Source of the DNA: Thermoplasmatales archaeon
GTDB taxonomy: Archaea; Thermoplasmatota; E2; DHVEG-1
Reading direction: 5' to 3'
Assembly: GCA_023128855.1 (NCBI GenBank)
Contig: JAGMDE010000038.1
Coordinates: 1-17,210, forward strand
DNA: 17,210 nt
This document shows, piece after piece, positions 12,945 through 17,210 of this stretch; within the stretch, counting starts at the first letter, position 1, and each line of letters begins with the position of its first letter. A program made the translations under genes and the position numbers. The notes below the pieces were generated by a model that was not told where the DNA came from, did not search any database, and was given only the letters and a program-made list of their open reading frames with translations.

Positions 12945-14036
12945 ATGAATGGATGGAAAATATTCGGGATTGTAGTAGTAATCGGACTTGCCATAGGTTT
13001 ATTGTTAAATTATTATATAATTCCCAGTTTTAAAAGTTCAAATAACTTATTTACAATTGATGAAAGTAAAAATAAACTTGCAGTTATTATAAGGAAAAAC
13101 GGCATCTATGATATACCTAAAATACAAGAGAAACTAGAAGATTTTCTTCAAGCAGTTAACCAGGATTTAAATATTGAAAATGTTGGAATTTGTCATACTG
13201 ATGTTAATTCACTTGATGAATTAGATCATTATATGGAACAATTATATCATGAAAAAAACGTAGGTTACGTTGTATTAATTGGAGACGATCTTCCCCTAGG
13301 AGATAATGTTAACTATAATATAAATCATGAATTAGCATACATTAATGAAAAAGAACCTCCACAAAAGTTTACTCTTTATTTCGATATTGCTATTTCTTTG
13401 ATAGTTGCTCCCACATCATATTCTGTTGAAGAAAAAATCGATTTTATAAATAATGTTATTTCGATTTATACTGATTATCATAACAATGCACAGAATATTC
13501 TCAGTCAATTCGATACCACCTATTTATTTATCAAAGATCCCTTCTTCACTCTTTATCCAGCAGGGTACCAGTTCTCCGAAGTTGAATTACATAATACACA
13601 ACACGAAAAAATCATAGAGGAAATGAAAAGAGGCCACCTATGTTTATTGTATAGTGTACACGGGAGTGATCGAACCATTGGAATTGGTCTAAGTGGTGGA
13701 GAGCAGGATTATAATAAAGTAAGTACTACTCTAGAAGAATACTCAAACTTTATACAAGAAAATGGTTTACCTGCATTATTTGTAGAAGCCCACCACTGTG
13801 GAAAATCGATATTATGGGCATTAGAAAACATGAAACAGGGTGTCTGGGCATACTATACTCTCGGTGGGATATGGTCATTGTCTGACCCATATGAAAAGAG
13901 AGGAGATTTGCCACCGAGTGGAATAGTCCCAATGCAAAAAGCATTTAGTGAGGAGCCCTTTATTGGTTATGCAGTTCGGCATCACCTTACAGATTCTGTT
14001 TTGATCTATGGCGATATAACCGCTCATATGATATAG
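12945..14036 (+). CDS. Membrane-anchored clan-CD (C25/caspase-like) cysteine peptidase candidate
   Basis: A 363-residue protein with one N-terminal TM anchor (about 5-27) and the rest probably outside the cell. The layout is that of a caspase/gingipain fold: a strand LAVIIRKNGI, a strand YVVLIGDDLP (109-118), the candidate catalytic His239 at the end of a strand (LCLLYSVHGSDRT) and the candidate Cys285 at the end of the next (LPALFVEAHHCGKSIL). In C25 peptidases the His-Gly and the Cys occupy the same places. The S1 specificity cannot be read. There is no pro-domain and no C-terminal sorting domain, unlike gingipains. The gene is divergent from the PKD-winged helix regulator, sharing its promoter region of about 195 bases, and converges on the CARDB gene. 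The family assignment is by motif only. Confidence 0.7.
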   Translation: MNGWKIFGIVVVIGLAIGLLLNYYIIPSFKSSNNLFTIDESKNKLAVIIRKNGIYDIPKIQEKLEDFLQAVNQDLNIENVGICHTDVNSLDELDHYMEQLYHEKNVGYVVLIGDDLPLGDNVNYNINHELAYINEKEPPQKFTLYFDIAISLIVAPTSYSVEEKIDFINNVISIYTDYHNNAQNILSQFDTTYLFIKDPFFTLYPAGYQFSEVELHNTQHEKIIEEMKRGHLCLLYSVHGSDRTIGIGLSGGEQDYNKVSTTLEEYSNFIQENGLPALFVEAHHCGKSILWALENMKQGVWAYYTLGGIWSLSDPYEKRGDLPPSGIVPMQKAFSEEPFIGYAVRHHLTDSVLIYGDITAHMI

Positions 14037-14105
14037 TATTACAGTTGTTTTAAAAAAAAGAAAAAGTAGAGGATTAGTTTAGATATTTATGCTACCTATT
14101 CTATA

Positions 14106-16439
14106 TTAATGGATTGTCAAGAAATTTGGAAAAAAAGTGGAAAGGATTTTGCTAAAAATGCTTTTTTGTGCAAATGCATTTATTAAATCAAGCAGCCTTT
14201 CCAAACTTTTCGGTAACATAGAGTTCTTGGGTGAAGACTCTGTATTTCTGCTTCTATTCTTTGGACAAAAACTTGCTGATTTTTGATTGTTGTTATCATC
14301 TTCTTCTGGTACTTCTTTATCTATGTCAGCGTAGAAAGTAAAGGTATGACAATTATCATCTGGCCAACCATCTGTAAACCAAACTTTTAATTCAATATAG
14401 TAACCAGCTGGTAATCCATCTTCTGCTCTTACTCTTTGCCAAGATCCCCCATTGACTCTTATTCCAATATTAAATGGTCCAGCGTCTGCATCTCCATCAT
14501 TTATTATCTCTGCGTAAATATAAACCATCTGACCCGGTCTAAATGTTTGTGGCTCGGACCATATGTTACCAATCCATAACTCTGCTTTTCCTCCTCCAGG
14601 TGGACCGATTTTCCTTGATTTTTCGTTATTATCCTCATTTGACTCATTGACCTGATCATACCAGTCAACTATCCAAGTAAATGTATATTCCTTCCAATCA
14701 GGCCATGACCATGGTGGATCGGTATATGCCCAACCATAACTATGACCACCAAATCCAGGTACCGAGCCCTCAGCAAAAAGCTCGCCATCTTTAAACAATT
14801 TAACCACAAATGAACCACATGAATCACCCAAATTTGATATATTCGCCCAAAAAATAATATCATCGCCAGGCTCAATTTCTTCATCTACCTCCGTATAATC
14901 AGTTGTGGTAGCCCACACTCGTGTCACAGTTAAATCAGCTTTCTCTCTCGCTCTAAACCAAACCGAGGCTTCATTATTACTCTCACTCCACTCAGATACC
15001 TCGCCGTAATAATCAGCTATCCATGTGACCTTATGCCAGTCAGTATCATCTGGCCATTCGTGACCTTCCACTATTAAATTCATATAGGATAATGCCAGAA
15101 GTCCATTAAAATCACCTGTTGCAATTAACTCGTCGTCAAACTCCACCGCGACTGTAAACGGACCAGCATCAGCAGCACCAATGTTCATTACAGTACCTAA
15201 AAGATCAACAGTATCACCTGGCCAGAAATAACCTGGTGCTGGATCAGTCCAAATAAGCGATTGAGGAACATATAAATCTGGCAGTGAATCGGGAAAAAAA
15301 AACTCTGCTTCATCAAAGGAACCATAGATATTAATTCCACCACCCACTACAACAAATCCTGCAGCCCATAGATCGATCCATACCTGAAACTCAACAGCGA
15401 ATTCATAAGTTCCAGGAGTAATTGTTATATCATTATATACAAGGCCTATTGTGCCTCCATAATCCCATTGACCTACAAAACCCCAACTGTCCTGATACCA
15501 TAAAGTTTGTGATTTCGCTTCATAAGTGGCTAGCTGATAGACAGCCTTAGCTCCAATCTCCATATAGCCAGCACCCATTCCAACTGGAATATTTGCTGCA
15601 ATTGCAGTTCCACTATAAGTAATCTGAAAAAGAACATCCCAAACACCCTCGAAAGGGCAGGTCCACGTACCCTGAAAACCAAACCATGCCTCACAATAAG
15701 AAGTACCTCCAACTCCACAAGATGATGAAACCCAAGCACTTCCATCATAAGCATCGGATTCTGATCCTGCATCCTGCCAGCAAAAAGGAGGATAACATGC
15801 CCCTTCTTTTTTACTACCATGCCAATTATCATCCCATGGAGGGGTAGTTGTATCTCGATCACCAGATCGTTGATTGCCAATTAGTTCGTTATTAAAATGA
15901 TCCTCCCAATGAGGCTCAATAGTATTAAGCCTAGATTCCCGAGATTTTTCAAAAAAAGCTTCTTCCTCAACATCATTAACTTTAATGGGTTTCAAGTCTC
16001 CATCTTCAGATGAGGGATTAGAATCTGGTTTATATGCTTCATAGTTATTTAAAAATGCTGTTCTAGATCCACCTGGATCTGGATCAGCGTGTCTTTTTTC
16101 CTTTGAAATAACAGTATTTTCAGAAATTAATTCATCAAAGCTGCGTGATACCATTTGTTCTGTTCCAAAAGTCTGTTGTTTGATTTTAATCGTTCCAATA
16201 TCTGTATTTTGTTCACCTGTTTTTATCGCCTCGTCCAAGTTTATTATTAGTTTTCCTGCACCATCTTTCTTATCGACAAGTTCACTCTTAACAATGTTCG
16301 TCACTAACTTTTTCTCATTATTTTTTAATTCCTTTGTAACCCCAGTATTAGATTCCAAACCAACTGCACTTACTGATAACACCAGCGTCAATACAACTAA
16401 AACACATCCTATACTTTTTACATATTCATATTTTCTCAT
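14106..16439 (-). CDS. Large secreted protein with three CARDB repeats
   Basis: A 777-residue exported protein. It has a signal peptide (hydrophobic about 9-26), an acidic, polar region (27-180), a Trp- and Gly-rich beta domain with several Cys (about 200-380; GACYPPFCWQDAG, SSSCGVGGTSYCEAWFGF, GTWTCPFEGVWDV), then three tandem CARDB (Ig-like) domains at about 386-495, 498-612 and 618-728. Each has the WxxDPxxxxxPGDxV-like start or its variant, the 'N-GDADAGPF' type strand and an 'ESNEDNN' end. A tail of about 45 residues closes the protein (LERLLDLINAFAQKSIFSKI then FFPNFLTIH), amphipathic and without a classical TM anchor. CARDB domains are usual in surface adhesins and exported enzymes; no catalytic motif was found. 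A TATA candidate lies about 50-60 bases upstream, and AAGGT lies near the ATG. Confidence 0.85.
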   Translation of the reverse strand: MRKYEYVKSIGCVLVVLTLVLSVSAVGLESNTGVTKELKNNEKKLVTNIVKSELVDKKDGAGKLIINLDEAIKTGEQNTDIGTIKIKQQTFGTEQMVSRSFDELISENTVISKEKRHADPDPGGSRTAFLNNYEAYKPDSNPSSEDGDLKPIKVNDVEEEAFFEKSRESRLNTIEPHWEDHFNNELIGNQRSGDRDTTTPPWDDNWHGSKKEGACYPPFCWQDAGSESDAYDGSAWVSSSCGVGGTSYCEAWFGFQGTWTCPFEGVWDVLFQITYSGTAIAANIPVGMGAGYMEIGAKAVYQLATYEAKSQTLWYQDSWGFVGQWDYGGTIGLVYNDITITPGTYEFAVEFQVWIDLWAAGFVVVGGGINIYGSFDEAEFFFPDSLPDLYVPQSLIWTDPAPGYFWPGDTVDLLGTVMNIGAADAGPFTVAVEFDDELIATGDFNGLLALSYMNLIVEGHEWPDDTDWHKVTWIADYYGEVSEWSESNNEASVWFRAREKADLTVTRVWATTTDYTEVDEEIEPGDDIIFWANISNLGDSCGSFVVKLFKDGELFAEGSVPGFGGHSYGWAYTDPPWSWPDWKEYTFTWIVDWYDQVNESNEDNNEKSRKIGPPGGGKAELWIGNIWSEPQTFRPGQMVYIYAEIINDGDADAGPFNIGIRVNGGSWQRVRAEDGLPAGYYIELKVWFTDGWPDDNCHTFTFYADIDKEVPEEDDNNNQKSASFCPKNRSRNTESSPKNSMLPKSLERLLDLINAFAQKSIFSKILSTFFPNFLTIH

Positions 16440-16488
16440 TTCGACCTTCCCCCTTTTTTTAAATACAGGATTTTATAATGTACCTAGA

Positions 16489-16499
16489 TTTATATATAG
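16489..16499 (-). promoter_or_regulatory. TATA-box candidate for the CARDB protein gene
   Basis: The minus strand reads CTATATATAAA, 50-60 bases before the ATG. It is the best TATA match in the window and suggests a well-expressed transcript with a leader of about 25-30 bases. Confidence 0.6.
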
Positions 16500-16927
16500 T
16501 TTATGAAACATTAAAAACAAATTACCCATTAATTCGTTACCAATTACTATAATTAGCTATAATAAATACAAATTAAAATATATATGTTAGTATGATCACA
16601 TAAAGTAATGCCAGTTTAAAAATATAATAACAATAAAAACAAATGGCTCTTCCCCTTAAATCATCGGAGAACTAATCTATAAGGAGTATCTGGATTTTCT
16701 TGCGTAACTGTTGAATTAGTGAAGCAGCTGGTTTGTTATCATCCTGTCCGACAATTTAGAGGCATGAGCCAAACAAATTAGAATATAGATGTAATTATCA
16801 TTACACTACTATAATCATAAATATAAAAGGTTACACCAAAAAATCATCAAAAATTTCATTATACTAATACTATATAGTTAAATAATCCACATCAGATTAA
16901 GTCAGGCAAGATTGGAGTCTAAAAAAA
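16500..16927. other. Non-coding interval with a GC-richer island and plus-strand promoter-like elements
   Basis: There is no gene-like ORF here. Most of the interval is very AT-rich (bases 16561-16620 are about 18% G+C by count), but 16681-16770 is about 42% G+C, with GGAGTATCTGG, GAAGCAGCTGG and GGCATGAGCC. In an AT-rich archaeon such islands often mark structured RNA, but I could fold no stable long stem by eye and could not match a known RNA. Plus-strand TATA-like strings lie at about 16820-16831 (AAATATAAAAGG) and 16870-16885 (CTATATAGTTAAATAA); the latter probably serves the ABC gene. Confidence 0.4.
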
Positions 16928-17210
16928 ATGGTTATAAAAACAATTATATGTCCTGATTGTAAAAACAAAGTCACACTTCAGGGCGATCCTGGAGAAAAAA
17001 TCCAGGTAACATGTCCTAAATGCAATCAGAAAGGCATATTTACTTTTCCAGAGGGAAAAACAGATCTGAAGACAATAAATCAATCTTATGCGATAGAAGT
17101 TAACAATCTTACCAAGTTTTATAATGGATTCAAAGCAGTAGATAACCTGTCATTTAAGGTAAAACAGGGTGAAATATTTGGCTTCCTCGGTCCTAATGGA
17201 GCAGGGAAGA
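16928..17210 (+). CDS. ABC transporter ATPase with N-terminal zinc ribbon, 5' part
   Basis: The window ends inside this gene; 94 codons are visible. An N-terminal zinc ribbon (CPDC at 8-11 and CPKC at 29-32) and a linker of about 22 residues precede an ABC nucleotide-binding domain: YAIEVNNLTKFYNGFKAVDN, LSFKVKQGEIFGFLGPNGAG and the Walker A Lys at the edge. The order and sequence fit the DrrA/CcmA-like ATPases of ABC-2 type exporters. The ribbon is not part of ordinary ABC ATPases. It has the same layout as the ribbon of the membrane protein at 3806-4633. GGAG lies 10 bases before the ATG, which follows a run of A. The permease should follow downstream. Confidence 0.88.
   Translation, partial: MVIKTIICPDCKNKVTLQGDPGEKIQVTCPKCNQKGIFTFPEGKTDLKTINQSYAIEVNNLTKFYNGFKAVDNLSFKVKQGEIFGFLGPNGAGK

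Noticed and set aside
13750..13944. Frames antisense to the peptidase and CARDB genes
   Set aside because: They lie wholly within well-supported genes on the other strand and show biased, domain-free translations.
16682..16780. Open stretch of about 30 codons containing VKQLVCYHPVRQFRGMS, possibly a transposase remnant
   Set aside because: It is too short, has no start, and I could not tie it to a known transposase motif.
1..17210. CRISPR arrays, tRNA or rRNA genes, insertion sequences
   Set aside because: No regularly spaced repeats, tRNA-like folds, rRNA segments or transposase motifs were seen on either strand.

Overview
The window looks like chromosomal DNA from an AT-rich archaeon, most probably a euryarchaeal or Thermoplasmatota lineage (an inference; no rRNA gene is present). 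The support is: an archaeal/eukaryote-type prolyl-tRNA synthetase, ribosomal protein L40e, the short archaeal form of triosephosphate isomerase, a DUF996 protein, and promoter regions with TATA-like boxes and GGAGGTGA-type ribosome binding sites. A membrane protein with an extracellular PKD-like domain and paired winged helices, a type common in Thermoplasmata, points the same way.

Region 1 (1-3650) is housekeeping. It holds the 3' end of a site-2 protease, a conserved 74-residue protein, and a minus-strand group proS > two-TM protein > TrmJ-like RNA methyltransferase, with the 49-codon L40e gene upstream of proS. The methyltransferase has no canonical start codon for its conserved N-terminus; an ATT codon behind a good ribosome binding site is the best candidate.

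Region 2 (3750-7120) is a run of small membrane proteins: a zinc-ribbon protein with an Ig-like/carboxypeptidase-regulatory-like ectodomain, a DUF2085 protein, a DUF996 protein with a C-terminal zinc ribbon, a protein that shares a C-terminal membrane module with the first, and a PrsW-like polytopic protein.

Region 3 (7190-9730) is central metabolism and small regulators: tpiA, an AbrB-type protein with two plausible starts, a TalC-type transaldolase with transaldolase-like active-site residues, a DUF5611-like protein and a TIGR00725/LOG-like Rossmann protein.

Region 4 (9780-16500) is the most distinctive part. Four proteins predicted to be exported or membrane-anchored follow each other: a transglutaminase-like protein, a PKD-ectodomain membrane regulator with two cytoplasmic winged helices, a clan-CD (C25/caspase-like) cysteine peptidase, and a large protein with three CARDB repeats. 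Each seems to have its own promoter. They may form a cell-surface processing or sensing set under the membrane regulator; this is a hypothesis.

Region 5 (16500-17210) is a roughly 430-base non-coding stretch with a locally GC-richer island, followed by the 5' end of an ABC transporter ATPase with an N-terminal zinc ribbon of the same kind as in region 2.
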